DNA of 64,000 bases from Fluviicola sp. (GCF_039596395.1 NZ_JBCNJT010000001.1:651315-715314), one strand, 5' to 3'; positions 52,642 to 61,517 are shown, counted from the first letter of the stretch. Program-made: numbers and translations. Notes: a model not told the origin generated them from the letters alone.

Positions 52642-53365
52642 ATTCGGACTGGTTGGTAAAACCCTGGGGCATTCTTTTTCAAAAAACTATTTTGAAGAAA
52701 AATTCCGGAGAGAAGGATTGAATTATACATTTGAGAATTTTGAATTGCCCGCGATTGAAGAGATTCAACGTGTTTTTAGTATTCCTGACCTAAAAGGTTT
52801 TTCGGTTACAATTCCCTACAAAGAACAAATTATTCCCTTCCTGGATTCCTTGAGTGAAGAAGCGAAAGCCATCGGAGCGGTGAACTGTGTGCACTTGTCT
52901 GCAGATGGTCAGAAAACCGGATTCAATACTGACGCTTTTGGTTTTCACCAGATGATCAAGCCTTTTCTGACGAACGAACATGAACGCGCACTCATCCTCG
53001 GAACAGGCGGTGCTTCGAAAGCTGTTGCTTATGTTTTGAAGAATATCGGGCTGGACGTTCTTTGGATTTCGCGTCATCCGGAAAATGCAAAAGAATTTTC
53101 CTACGAAGCAGTCAATGAACACATGCTTCGTGCTTGTAAAGTGATTGTGAATTGCACACCGGTAGGGACTTTCCCGAATGTGGACGAATCGGTTCCATTT
53201 CCCTTTGAATTCCTGACACACTCACATTTGTGCATCGATTTAATCTATAATCCGGAAGAAACGAAGTTTTTGAGAGAAGCGCGTTTGAAAGGAGCTGCTA
53301 CGCTGAACGGTTTTTCGATGCTGAAAGAGCAGGCAAACAAAGCCTGGGAGATCTGGAATAGCTGA
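52634..53365 (+). CDS. aroE: Shikimate dehydrogenase
   Basis: 243 residues, NADP-dependent reduction of 3-dehydroshikimate. Substrate-side GLVGKTLGHSFSKNYF, KGFSVTIPYKEQIIPFLD with the catalytic Lys and Asp, GAVNCVH, then the NADP site GTGGASKAVAYVLKNIG and NCTPVGTFPN. C-terminal NGFSMLKEQANKAWEIW. Slightly shorter than many AroEs but complete. Confidence 0.96.
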   Translation: MPEFGLVGKTLGHSFSKNYFEEKFRREGLNYTFENFELPAIEEIQRVFSIPDLKGFSVTIPYKEQIIPFLDSLSEEAKAIGAVNCVHLSADGQKTGFNTDAFGFHQMIKPFLTNEHERALILGTGGASKAVAYVLKNIGLDVLWISRHPENAKEFSYEAVNEHMLRACKVIVNCTPVGTFPNVDESVPFPFEFLTHSHLCIDLIYNPEETKFLREARLKGAATLNGFSMLKEQANKAWEIWNS

Positions 53366-53446
53366 ATCGCCCGGAAAAGCTTCGGTTTGCCATTTGGCAA
53401 ACAGGCAAATTAGCAAATTTACCAAATTTCATTTGCGGTTTCTTAG

Positions 53447-53454
53447 TATTTTTG
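53447..53454 (+). promoter_or_regulatory. -7 box TATTTTTG of the AlbA_2 gene
   Basis: TAnnTTTG match only 4 nt before ATG 53459, so the transcript is probably leaderless. The preceding 60 bases contain several CAAAT units and a TTTGCC/GGCAAA hairpin. Confidence 0.5.
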
Positions 53455-53458
53455 TGAG

Positions 53459-54088
53459 ATGCAGTCGGTAAAACAGTTGATCAGAGAAGGCGAACACCAG
53501 CAACAGGATTTCAAATTCCGTATTGATGATTCCAAAAAGATTGCGAGAACCCTGGTTGCCTTTGCAAACACTGACGGCGGAAGACTTTTGATCGGTGTTA
53601 AAGACAACGGAAAAATTGCCGGAGTTGATCCGACGGAAGAAATTCACATGATCGAAGCAGCAGTGGACATGTACTCCAAGCCCAAACTGGAATATCAGTC
53701 GCGCGTGTGGCAGGAAGACATGAAGCTGGTTCTGGAAATTTCCATTGAAAAAAGTGCGCAGCGACCTATAATGGCTTTAGACGAAGAAGGAAAATGGAAA
53801 GCCTACGTCAGAAGAAAAGATCACACACTTTTAGCGAATAAAATCCTGTTGAATGTCTGGAAACACGAACGTTTTGATCAGAAAAGACCGGAGAAAATAG
53901 GAGAGGAGGAAACACAATTGCTGGCAATTATATCCGGGAATCCCGGAATCACATTGAGCAAAATTTACCGCTTGTCGAATTTGGACAAGTCACGTGTTGA
54001 CCGCTTAATGGTCTTATTCGTCTCCTGGAATTTGATTACTATGGAAATGAATGAGAACGGTACTTTTTACCGGGTAAGTGAGCAATAA
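53459..54088 (+). CDS. AlbA_2 (Schlafen-like) domain protein with winged helix
   Basis: 209 residues. AlbA_2 domain about 5-130: EHQQQDFKFRIDDSKKIARTLVAFANTDGGRLLIGVKDNGKIAG is the classic start, with a DGGRLLIGV beta-hairpin. C-terminal about 150-209 is winged-helix-like (GITLSKIYRLSNLDKSRVDRLMVLFVSWNLI). This family binds nucleic acid or ATP and is seen as a regulator. It stands alone, possibly leaderless. No toxin or ATPase partner next to it. Confidence 0.85.
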   Translation: MQSVKQLIREGEHQQQDFKFRIDDSKKIARTLVAFANTDGGRLLIGVKDNGKIAGVDPTEEIHMIEAAVDMYSKPKLEYQSRVWQEDMKLVLEISIEKSAQRPIMALDEEGKWKAYVRRKDHTLLANKILLNVWKHERFDQKRPEKIGEEETQLLAIISGNPGITLSKIYRLSNLDKSRVDRLMVLFVSWNLITMEMNENGTFYRVSEQ

Positions 54089-54168
54089 CCTCCGGCTATT
54101 TTTTTGATAATCAGCCTATTTTTTAGGAATCTCAAAATAAAGTCATATATTCGCGGCAAATTTGGAGA

Positions 54169-54645
54169 TTGAATAAAGCGTTTTACATTTCAAGTTTGGT
54201 TCTCAGCATACTATTCAGTTTCATTGTACTCTACTACATTGATTTGGTCAGTTATGCAAGATCCTACGATTATTTGGCTTATAGCAACGGCTACTACGAT
54301 TACAGTTCCGGTTCCGGAAAAACGGAGGAAGGCGCCCTGATAAGCATATTCTTTTTCTTGTTTTTTATCACGACATTCTTACTCGGGTTAATTAAAATTA
54401 AACGGGTTACAAATAAAGTTTTGTCAATTATCGGCTTGTCTTTATCGGCATTATTTTTGCTGTGGGATTTAGTCATGCTGAGCTCGCCGTCGAGTATCAG
54501 TTTTGATGAAGTTGGGATAGGTTTTTTCTTTTTTACGCCCATGATCGTGGCTTTTTCCATTGTTGGAATTATCCAGTCGAACAGGTTTAAAAGACAAGGA
54601 GTCCTATACAAACAAAAAGTGGAATCAGATTTATTGGATTCCTAA
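54169..54645 (+). CDS. Four-helix membrane protein, unknown; TTG start
   Basis: 158 residues. No in-frame ATG near the start, so TTG at 54169 is taken; a GGAGA lies directly before it. Four membrane helices: AFYISSLVLSILFSFIVLYYI, ISIFFFLFFITTFLLGL, VLSIIGLSLSALFLLWDLVM and FFFFTPMIVAFSIVGII. A Tyr/Ser/Asp/Gly-rich extracytoplasmic loop (YDYLAYSNGYYDYSSGSG) lies between helices 1 and 2. Not recognised. Confidence 0.65.
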   Translation: MNKAFYISSLVLSILFSFIVLYYIDLVSYARSYDYLAYSNGYYDYSSGSGKTEEGALISIFFFLFFITTFLLGLIKIKRVTNKVLSIIGLSLSALFLLWDLVMLSSPSSISFDEVGIGFFFFTPMIVAFSIVGIIQSNRFKRQGVLYKQKVESDLLDS

Positions 54646-54710
54646 AAAAATATAATTTTAAACGAAGCGTTTAATGTATTGCTATATTAGACGAAGAAAA
54701 ACACAAACAA

Positions 54711-54905
54711 ATGGGTAGACCTCCAACAAAACCAGCAAGATTGCGAGATGGTTTTTACATTGAAGTGAGAAATTCAGGATCACAAGGTATACGAATTAGA
54801 AGAGATACTAGAGAGCAAATGCTTCTTGCAGCTGAGGATTATTCACGCACAAAAGACGTTGTAATTCTTGGTGAAATGAAAGATGATAAATGGATTGATC
54901 AATAA
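54711..54905 (+). CDS. 64-residue basic protein, unknown
   Basis: Starts GRPPTKPARLRDGFYIEV, then a basic strand-rich middle (GIRIRRDTREQMLLAAEDY) and an acidic end (EMKDDKWIDQ). Its pattern looks like a small conserved family I associate with Flavobacteriia, without known function. Monocistronic: a GC-poor leader, then its own strong terminator 22 nt after the stop. Nucleic-acid binding is plausible from the basic N-terminal half. Confidence 0.7.
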   Translation: MGRPPTKPARLRDGFYIEVRNSGSQGIRIRRDTREQMLLAAEDYSRTKDVVILGEMKDDKWIDQ

Positions 54906-54928
54906 AAATCATTCATCGCATAAATGTG

Positions 54929-54964
54929 AAAAAAAGGCCTTCCGGGATGGAAAGCCTTTTTTTA
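54929..54964 (+). terminator. Intrinsic terminator of the 64-residue gene
   Basis: AAAAAGGC-TTCC pairs with GGAA-GCCTTTTT with one C-A mismatch; loop GGGAT, T run. Confidence 0.9.
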
Positions 54965-55081
54965 TTGTGTATTGTTTGATCGAGCCGCGAATCACTTCAT
55001 GTTATGATTATTTCAGATTCTGCTCTCATGCTCGTTTTCATTTCGCTACCGCTATAGCTTTAGCAAACGATCTCATTCTGT

Positions 55082-57445
55082 TCAATGAATGACTACCAAT
55101 TTCACGGGAGATTTTTGTGCTGCTGATCCCGAGTAACGCACGTAGTAAACACCTACTGACAGTTTATCCGTACGGATTTCAACTTTCGGTCCGTCTACAG
55201 AATAAGTGGAAACCGTTTCTCCGTTTGTATTGACAATTTCGATTTTTCCGTTTTGAACCGACTGATCAAACACAATATTTGCATATGAACTCGCCGGATT
55301 CGGAACCAAATGGAATAAGTCTTTTTCATTCTCTGCAAGACCGGTATAGTCAATATTGTAAAGCACTTCAAAATCATCGAAGTAGAAACCGTCTGCACGC
55401 GTTCCACCGTCCGATTTCAGGATAAAACGCACCTTGATACTGTCGCCGATATAATCACTCAGGTTGATTTCTTCCAATACCCAATTCGCTTCCGTTCCTT
55501 CATAAACAGGCTGATTGTTCGGTTGAACCGATCCGTTTGCGCTGGTTCCCGGAACGGTATAATTTCCGCACTGACCGATCCAGGTTGTTCCGCCGTCATT
55601 GGAAACCTGGAATTGACAGTAATCGTAATCGGTTTCAATTTCCCATTTTGCGTAGAATTTGATCATTGCTTCCGTCACATGCGTCAGATCAATCGTATTG
55701 TTGAACTGGTAAGTTCTTGTGACGTTATTCGCGTAATCTGCTCCCGGTGAATCGGTAAACGAAGTGCTTGGAGAAACATATGTTGCATTGGTTGTAGCCC
55801 AACTTCCCGTCCAGTTTACAGCACTGTTTGCCTCGTCAATGAACTGGGAAGTGATACTTCCGAACGTCTTCACGATCGTGTCGTGTTTTGTCCAGCCTGC
55901 ATATTCGGTATTCAGGGCGTATTTGATCTCATCTCCGAATTGGATAGTTGGATTCAGTACATAGGAAATGCCGCTGTTTTGAGTTCCCATAATAGCCAGG
56001 TCGTGAACACTTGGAGAGCCCACGGACTGAATACCGGTAATCGGGGTAATACTGACAGTTACAGGTCCGTTTTCAAGCCCCAGGCGATAAGCGCTGTGAT
56101 TGAAATTTCCCGTTGTTGCAGCGATCATTCCCGGATCGGTATCTTCCACCACCAAATAACGATGGGTCAGGTGCGACAGGATGAGGTTCGGAAATACCAT
56201 ATCCTGGCAAATTCCGGTAATCTGATTGGCGGCAGGCCAGAATCCGCCGGTGGTATTACTTACTTCCGGAGTCATTGCGAAGATTTTTGGCTTCACGATC
56301 GTATCGACTTTGTACATATAATCGTCGGAATCCCCGGATGCAGGATAAAGTGCTGAAGATTTGATATTCGCGTACCCGTTATATTGAACCATGTGATGTG
56401 TAAATGCCTGGAAGTAGTTGTGATCTACTGCAAATTCCGCGGTCGTGGTCCCAATCGGGTGAAGGATATCGTTTGCATAGGTATGCGCGTTGAAAGCATA
56501 TTGAAAATCGCGGTTTTCGCAAAACCATTTCATAGCCTGTGTTTCAGGTTCTGAAAACGCAGCAGTTCCGCAATAAGTCTCGTTTGTTTGAGTGGTTGTT
56601 GTGCCGGTTGTTCCCCAACCATAGGAATAATTGCGGTTCAAATCCACACCATAACTTCCGCCGCTATTGTGCCGGCGGTTTTTTCGCCACATACCGCCAC
56701 CCGCAGGATCTGTTGTTTCGTTGTAAATATATCCGTCCGGGTTGACCATCGGAACGAAATACATTTCCGTATTGTCGACCAAATACTTGATCTCTGCGCT
56801 GGTATTGTAATTTTCAAGCAGGTACCACATGTAGAAAATGACTTCAGACAAGGAGTTTGGTTCCCGTGCGTGATGAACAGCTGTGTAAAGCACTTCCGGC
56901 TCCGCTTCATCGGAATTCGGGTTGTCACTTAAACGGATCCAGTAAATTGGCCTGCTCTCAATAGTTGTAAACGTGCTGATAGGTGCCCGTGCAGAAATCA
57001 GGTTCGGATATTGGGCTGCCATTGCGTCGATCTCATCCAGGAATTCCTGGTAAGTGTAAAATCCGCCCATGGTTCCCAGGTTGAAATTGGATGGAACTGC
57101 CGGAGTGAAGGTACCTGGTCCGGAAGTTTGCGGACAAGTAGCATTTTTTTCTGTCGCAGGGGCATTCGGATCATGTCCCGCATTTTGGTTCACGTAATAA
57201 GCTTTTACATCCGGAATAAGGATTTCTACCGTAAAGCCGGCATCACGAATGCGCTTTATTTCATCTTTGGAGAAGTCAGAAATAAAGAAAGTTCCACGCT
57301 TTACAACGCCGTGATCAATACCGATCCCAAGTTCAGCTAATGTTTGGAGTCCGTCGGAATCTGCGAGAATTTTTGCCCGGGAGTATTCCTGGGAGAATCC
57401 CCAGCACGAAACCAGGAATGAAAATAGTAGGAGAGTTCTTTTCAT
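55082..57445 (-). CDS. Secreted M14 zinc carboxypeptidase with T9SS signal
   Basis: 787 residues. Sec signal (LLLFSFLVSCWGFSQ), a propeptide to about 120, then a carboxypeptidase A-like domain: HxxE zinc motif HAREP (His192, Glu195), NPDGYIYNE, MWRKNRRHNSGGSYGVDLNRNYSYGWG and AFNAHTYANDILHPIG, with the general-base glutamate in MTPEVS. A MAM/jelly-roll-like region at about 540-700 (YYFDDFEV) precedes the type IX sorting domain (VPNPASSYANIVFD to the end, PVKLVVIH). It should be exported to the surface by the type IX system. Single gene; a palindrome lies upstream between it and gldD. Confidence 0.93.
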   Translation of the reverse strand: MKRTLLLFSFLVSCWGFSQEYSRAKILADSDGLQTLAELGIGIDHGVVKRGTFFISDFSKDEIKRIRDAGFTVEILIPDVKAYYVNQNAGHDPNAPATEKNATCPQTSGPGTFTPAVPSNFNLGTMGGFYTYQEFLDEIDAMAAQYPNLISARAPISTFTTIESRPIYWIRLSDNPNSDEAEPEVLYTAVHHAREPNSLSEVIFYMWYLLENYNTSAEIKYLVDNTEMYFVPMVNPDGYIYNETTDPAGGGMWRKNRRHNSGGSYGVDLNRNYSYGWGTTGTTTTQTNETYCGTAAFSEPETQAMKWFCENRDFQYAFNAHTYANDILHPIGTTTAEFAVDHNYFQAFTHHMVQYNGYANIKSSALYPASGDSDDYMYKVDTIVKPKIFAMTPEVSNTTGGFWPAANQITGICQDMVFPNLILSHLTHRYLVVEDTDPGMIAATTGNFNHSAYRLGLENGPVTVSITPITGIQSVGSPSVHDLAIMGTQNSGISYVLNPTIQFGDEIKYALNTEYAGWTKHDTIVKTFGSITSQFIDEANSAVNWTGSWATTNATYVSPSTSFTDSPGADYANNVTRTYQFNNTIDLTHVTEAMIKFYAKWEIETDYDYCQFQVSNDGGTTWIGQCGNYTVPGTSANGSVQPNNQPVYEGTEANWVLEEINLSDYIGDSIKVRFILKSDGGTRADGFYFDDFEVLYNIDYTGLAENEKDLFHLVPNPASSYANIVFDQSVQNGKIEIVNTNGETVSTYSVDGPKVEIRTDKLSVGVYYVRYSGSAAQKSPVKLVVIH

Positions 57446-57502
57446 AAAGAGTATAGTTTTCCATAAAAATAAGGATTCTTATAGATTCTACACCAATTAA
57501 TT

Positions 57503-57540
57503 AGGCAGTAGGGCTGAAAAATTTTTCGTCCCTACTGCCT
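57503..57540. repeat. Palindrome downstream of gldD (family member F)
   Basis: AGGCAGTAGGG...CCCTACTGCCT with an inner GAAAAATTTTTC; two mismatches over 19-bp arms. It begins 1 nt after the gldD stop on the minus strand and shares a GTAGGG-type arm with the other members. Confidence 0.7.
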
Positions 57541-57541
57541 G

Positions 57542-58129
57542 TCATTTCTTCCACTCCAGTGTGTTGATCAAATGCAATAAATCTACTTTCAGATAATTCA
57601 GTGACGGACGCAGGGAATCGTAATTCGGCCTGCAATTCATCAAAACTTCCCCGCGGATAAAGTGCGAAGTCGAATCTGTGAGGTAGAACTGGTAATTCGT
57701 TGCAACATTTCCTTCAAATTCAAAAAGTGTCCCGTAGACTTTTTTGTCCGGGAAAACAAAGTTCTGATCTTTGATTCCGGTCGCTTTAATCTGGTGTTCG
57801 TCGACTTTGTCGTTTGATAAATTGATGTAACGCACCAGGGTATCGCGGTTCGGGATCGGGTAATAATTCAGGTATAAAATCCCGTTCAAAGGTCCCAGGT
57901 TAATTTCTTTGTGATTGGTCACTTCTCCTTTGTAAGTAACTGTTTTCGCGAAATAAGACTTTGACAATTCAAAAGAGTAGGTGGAAGCGTCATCCACCTT
58001 CACATATTCATGCTTGGGGAAATCGGTTCTTAAATAAGTCGGTGGTTTCGGGATCAACAGATCGTCGTCTCCGCAACTGCTCACTGCAACTGCGAGAATT
58101 AAACATACTGAACCAATTATCTTATTCAT
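57542..58129 (-). CDS. gldD: Gliding motility lipoprotein GldD
   Basis: 195 residues, lipobox VSSC (Cys19). KPPTYLRTDFPKHEYV, FAKTVTYKGEV, KKVYGTLFEFEGNVATNYQFYLTDSTSHFIRGEVLMNCRPNYDSLRP, and LHLINTLEWK match GldD as I know it. GldD is essential for gliding and type IX secretion in Flavobacterium. It overlaps gldE by 8 nt on the minus strand and follows ssb-gldE, the expected order. Confidence 0.93.
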   Translation of the reverse strand: MNKIIGSVCLILAVAVSSCGDDDLLIPKPPTYLRTDFPKHEYVKVDDASTYSFELSKSYFAKTVTYKGEVTNHKEINLGPLNGILYLNYYPIPNRDTLVRYINLSNDKVDEHQIKATGIKDQNFVFPDKKVYGTLFEFEGNVATNYQFYLTDSTSHFIRGEVLMNCRPNYDSLRPSLNYLKVDLLHLINTLEWKK

Positions 58130-59456
58130 CTTCCTGGATTGTTTTAATCATTTTTATTCTTCGCTTGTCGGAACTTTCAACTACCAGCTTCACGTTTCCG
58201 CAGCGAATGTATTCGTTATTTCGCAGAATTCTGCCTGCCTGCTCGATAATAAATCCACCGATTGTGTCGGATTCACCCTTTATCTGGTCGAAATCTTTTC
58301 CGTCGATTTCCAGTACTTTGTAGAAATCAACCAACGATGTTCTTCCTTCGAACAGATAAGTGGAATCGTCGATCTTCGTGTAAATGAGGTCGTCATCGTC
58401 AAATTCGTCCGTAATGTCGCCCACAATCTCTTCCAGTACATCTTCCAGCGTTACCAGTCCATTTGCACCACCGTATTCGTCCACAACGATGGCCATATGC
58501 ATTTTCATATCCTGGAATTCTTTCAGCAAATCATCAATCTTCTTGTTCTCAGGAATGAAATAAGGTTTTCTCAGGAGTGTTTTCCAGTCAAACGATTCGT
58601 TGTTGATGAAAGGAAGCAAATCCTTGATATACAATATTCCGGTTACATTGTCGAAGGTACTTTCATGGATCGGAATCCGCGAATATCCGGCATCCAGCAC
58701 AACATCCAATACTTCCTGAAAACTTGCTTCATTGGAAATGGTTACAATATCCAACCGGGATTTCATGATTTGTTTTACTTCCGTATTCCCGAATTTGATG
58801 ATTCCTTCCAGGATCCGGTGTTCATCTTCGTTGTCTAAATCTTCTTTTGTCAGGGCCAAAGCATGTTCCAGGTCATCGGTCGATAAATTGATGCCTCTTT
58901 TTTTAGCCCGGCGATTGATCAGATTTGTTCCGTTGACCAACAGCCAGCGCAACCAGGAGAAAGGAGGCAAAATGTTGATGAACGTAATGGGATTTGCCAT
59001 GAAACGGGCTGTGGATAAGGTATTCCGTGAAGCGTAAAGTTTCGGTGCAACTTCTCCTAGTAATAAAAGAAATGTCGTAATTCCAACTACTTCAATCAGG
59101 AAACGAAGGGTATTCGGTTCGTCTGAATTGGGGAAAAACTGATCGATCACTTCCGTTGAAAGGATGATGATGCAAACGTTTATAAAGTTGTTTGTAATCA
59201 GGATGGTAGCCAGTAAATCCTTCGGTTTTGAAAGCAGTTTTAAAATGGCCTGCGAACTCCTGGACTGATCTTCTTCCAGATCCTTTTTTTCTGCAGGCCC
59301 CAAAGCAAAAAAAGCAACTTCTGATGCCGAAATCAATGCAGAACAGGCAATTAAAATGAAAATGATGATCAGTGAGGCAATGTGATCAGAGAAATTAAAT
59401 CCCGCGTGAATACTGACGGGAATACTATCTGAAGATAATCCGGATATGCTGTCCAT
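58122..59456 (-). CDS. gldE: Gliding motility protein GldE (CNNM/CBS)
   Basis: 444 residues. Three to four membrane helices (IIIFILIACSALISASEVAFFAL, FLIEVVGITTFLLLLGEVAPKLYA, ITFINILPPFSWLRWLL), two CBS domains (about 205-330) and a C-terminal CorC/transport-associated domain. Next to gldD and ssb as in other Flavobacteriales. Role in motility is accessory in characterised species. Confidence 0.92.
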   Translation of the reverse strand: MDSISGLSSDSIPVSIHAGFNFSDHIASLIIIFILIACSALISASEVAFFALGPAEKKDLEEDQSRSSQAILKLLSKPKDLLATILITNNFINVCIIILSTEVIDQFFPNSDEPNTLRFLIEVVGITTFLLLLGEVAPKLYASRNTLSTARFMANPITFINILPPFSWLRWLLVNGTNLINRRAKKRGINLSTDDLEHALALTKEDLDNEDEHRILEGIIKFGNTEVKQIMKSRLDIVTISNEASFQEVLDVVLDAGYSRIPIHESTFDNVTGILYIKDLLPFINNESFDWKTLLRKPYFIPENKKIDDLLKEFQDMKMHMAIVVDEYGGANGLVTLEDVLEEIVGDITDEFDDDDLIYTKIDDSTYLFEGRTSLVDFYKVLEIDGKDFDQIKGESDTIGGFIIEQAGRILRNNEYIRCGNVKLVVESSDKRRIKMIKTIQEDE

Positions 59457-59458
59457 GT

Positions 59459-59911
59459 TTAGAACGGTAAATCATCATTAGGACTGATATCCAAATTCAT
59501 CGGACTTGGATTTTGAGGCTCTTCCGTAGGATACGGCGGAGTGTTCGATCCCATTGAACGGTTATCCTGCTCATTTCTTGGAGTCAGAATGGTCAATTCG
59601 TCAGCCACGACTTCCGTGGTATAACGTGTTGCACCCGTTTGATCTGTCCAGGAACGTGTTTTCAGTTTTCCTTCGATATATACTTTGATGCCTTTGCGCA
59701 CGTATTTCTCAACGACTTCCGCCAGGCCTCTCCAGACAACAATGTTATGCCAATCGGTATTATCCCTGCGCTCACCGGTTGTTCTGTCAACGTAAGTTTC
59801 AGACGTTGCAATGGGGAAACTTGCCACCACCGCTCCGTTTTCCAAACGTCTCACTTCCGGGTCTTTTCCCAGGTTTCCAATTAAAATTACTTTGTTTACG
59901 CTGCCTGACAT
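59459..59911 (-). CDS. ssb: Single-stranded DNA-binding protein
   Basis: 150 residues. OB-fold start SVNKVILIGNLGKDPEVRRLENG, TDWHNIVVW and KGIKVYIEGKLKTRSW, then a disordered Pro/Asn linker and the acidic partner-binding tip DDLPF. It lies 2 nt before gldE and downstream of mutY on the same strand. Confidence 0.97.
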   Translation of the reverse strand: MSGSVNKVILIGNLGKDPEVRRLENGAVVASFPIATSETYVDRTTGERRDNTDWHNIVVWRGLAEVVEKYVRKGIKVYIEGKLKTRSWTDQTGATRYTTEVVADELTILTPRNEQDNRSMGSNTPPYPTEEPQNPSPMNLDISPNDDLPF

Positions 59912-60029
59912 ACTTCAAATCTTTGATAAATATAAAAATACGAATTCTTAAATGAATTGAAAATGTAAAATTGAGAATTTAAAAAGATGGATTCAGTTTA
60001 CTTTTCAATTTTCCATTGTCCATTTTCAA

Positions 60030-61034
60030 TTAGTCGTTAGACTCCAAATATTTCTCCATCAACCGGTGAATCGGATAATCCTCCAGCTGGCTTTTTTCAA
60101 CGAAATGGAACTCCAATCCATTGATTTCGGATAGTTCTGTTTTATAGAAGAACGCATAAATATGCTGATGGCTCAAAATGTGTTTGGTTTGGTAGCAAAG
60201 GTTTGCCGAGTCTTTGAATTCCGTTGGAATGTTTTCGTTGTCGCTTTCAATAAGCGGGAATTCGTATAATTTCTCCCAAACGTCTTTTCCGGTTCGCTGG
60301 TCCAGTGCAATTTCACCTTCCTTTTCAATATGCAGGTAATGGAAATAACGTTTTCTCACTTTTGTTTTTCCCTTCTTTACCGGGAGTTTTTTGATGAGTT
60401 CCGTATCAAAGGCACTTGCACAGCTTTGGTTCAGTACACAGGAATTACAATCCGGGTTATTGGGCGTACATTGAATAGCCCCGAATTCCATGATTGCCTG
60501 GTTGAAAAGAGCCGGATCGGATTCCGGGATCAGCGAATCGGCCAGTTTCTGGAAGGTTTTCTTCCCTTGAGTCGAATCAATCGGCTCATCAATACCGAAA
60601 TAACGGCTAAGTACCCGGTAAACATTCCCGTCTACAACAGCATGGGGCAAATCGAAAGCAAAAGAAGAAATAGCCGCCGCAGTATACGGACCGATTCCTT
60701 TTAATTGAATAATCTCTGCATACGTTTTCGGGAATTCGCCGCCGTATTCATCCCGGACCTGCTGAGCCGTTTTATGTAAATTCCGTGCTCTTGAATAGTA
60801 CCCCAATCCTTGCCAAAGTTTTAGAACGGATGCTTCATCTGCGTCTGCAAGTTGGTTCAAAACGGGGTAATTTTCGATAAATTTCAGGTAATAATTCATT
60901 CCCTGATCAACCCTTGTTTGTTGTAAAATGACCTCCGATAACCAGATAAAATACGGGTTTTTCGTGCTTCTCCATGGGAGTTCGCGAGCATTTAGTCTGT
61001 ACCAATCGCTTATTAGTAGAACAAAATCAGCCAT
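60030..61034 (-). CDS. mutY: A/G-specific adenine glycosylase MutY
   Basis: Removes A from A:8-oxoG pairs. 334 residues. SEVILQQTRVDQG carries the catalytic Glu, VVDGNVYRVLSRYFGI the aspartate, and the [4Fe-4S] site is C-x6-C-x2-C-x5-C in the QCTPNNPDCNSCVLNQSC region. C-terminal NUDIX-like MutT-type domain from about 225. Convergent region with low-complexity repeats before it; divergent from hup. Confidence 0.96.
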   Translation of the reverse strand: MADFVLLISDWYRLNARELPWRSTKNPYFIWLSEVILQQTRVDQGMNYYLKFIENYPVLNQLADADEASVLKLWQGLGYYSRARNLHKTAQQVRDEYGGEFPKTYAEIIQLKGIGPYTAAAISSFAFDLPHAVVDGNVYRVLSRYFGIDEPIDSTQGKKTFQKLADSLIPESDPALFNQAIMEFGAIQCTPNNPDCNSCVLNQSCASAFDTELIKKLPVKKGKTKVRKRYFHYLHIEKEGEIALDQRTGKDVWEKLYEFPLIESDNENIPTEFKDSANLCYQTKHILSHQHIYAFFYKTELSEINGLEFHFVEKSQLEDYPIHRLMEKYLESND

Positions 61035-61091
61035 TTAGGGAAAAAATTGAAGTTTTTTAAAAATAAAGCAAAAATAAACGTTTAAGCTGAC

Positions 61092-61099
61092 TACTTTTG
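61092..61099 (+). promoter_or_regulatory. -7 box TACTTTTG of hup
   Basis: TAnnTTTG match 43 nt before the hup start; no clear -33. Position is consistent with a strong, short-leader HU promoter. Confidence 0.5.
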
Positions 61100-61142
61100 C
61101 ACCTGAAAATCACATTGTTGAAAAACTTTAATTTATAATAAG

Positions 61143-61433
61143 ATGACAAAGGCAGATATCGTTGCTGAGATTGCAGAGGAAACAGGATTGGAAAGAAATG
61201 AAGCACAGAAAGCTGTTGAAGCTTTTATGACTTCTATTAAAACTTCTTTGACTAAAGGTCAGAACGTTTATTTAAGAGGTTTTGGTAGCTTCATTGTGAA
61301 AGAGAGAGCAGAGAAGACAGGGCGCAATATTTCAAAAAACACAACGATTATTATCCCGGCTCATAATATCCCTTCATTCAAACCGGCTAAAACGTTTGTT
61401 GAAGAGGTGAAGAATAAGGTGATTGTGAAATAA
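61143..61433 (+). CDS. hup: HU-type DNA-binding protein
   Basis: 96 residues. Standard HU fold: ADIVAEIAEETGLERNEAQKAVEAF, LTKGQNVYLRGFGSFIVKERAEKTGRNISK, and HNIPSFKPAKTFVEEVK, with the arm proline in IIPAHNIPSFKP. Nucleoid protein, dimer. Followed by a terminator that overlaps the next gene's promoter. Confidence 0.97.
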   Translation: MTKADIVAEIAEETGLERNEAQKAVEAFMTSIKTSLTKGQNVYLRGFGSFIVKERAEKTGRNISKNTTIIIPAHNIPSFKPAKTFVEEVKNKVIVK

Positions 61434-61457
61434 TTCCATCTTTTTTGCTGCAACTAG

Positions 61458-61486
61458 TTGTAGGAAAACTTATTTTAATATCTTTG
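61458..61486 (+). promoter_or_regulatory. Promoter of the mS38/bS22-like gene (TTG-N18-TATCTTTG)
   Basis: TTG at 61458-61460 lies in a 10-bp palindrome CAACTAGTTG; TATCTTTG at 61479-61486. The last base of the box is the first base of the hup terminator stem. Confidence 0.65.
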
Positions 61487-61517
61487 CACTCCTGTTTGAC
61501 GCAGGAGTGCTTTTTTT
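61486..61517 (+). terminator. Intrinsic terminator after hup, overlapping the next promoter
   Basis: GCACTCCTG (61486-61494) pairs perfectly with CAGGAGTGC (61502-61510), then seven T. It ends the hup message, and the new transcript would begin within its left arm. Confidence 0.9.

Noticed and set aside
53459..54645. AlbA_2 protein plus four-helix membrane protein as a defence pair
   Set aside because: No nuclease, toxin or ATPase partner, separate spacing, and no other defence genes nearby.
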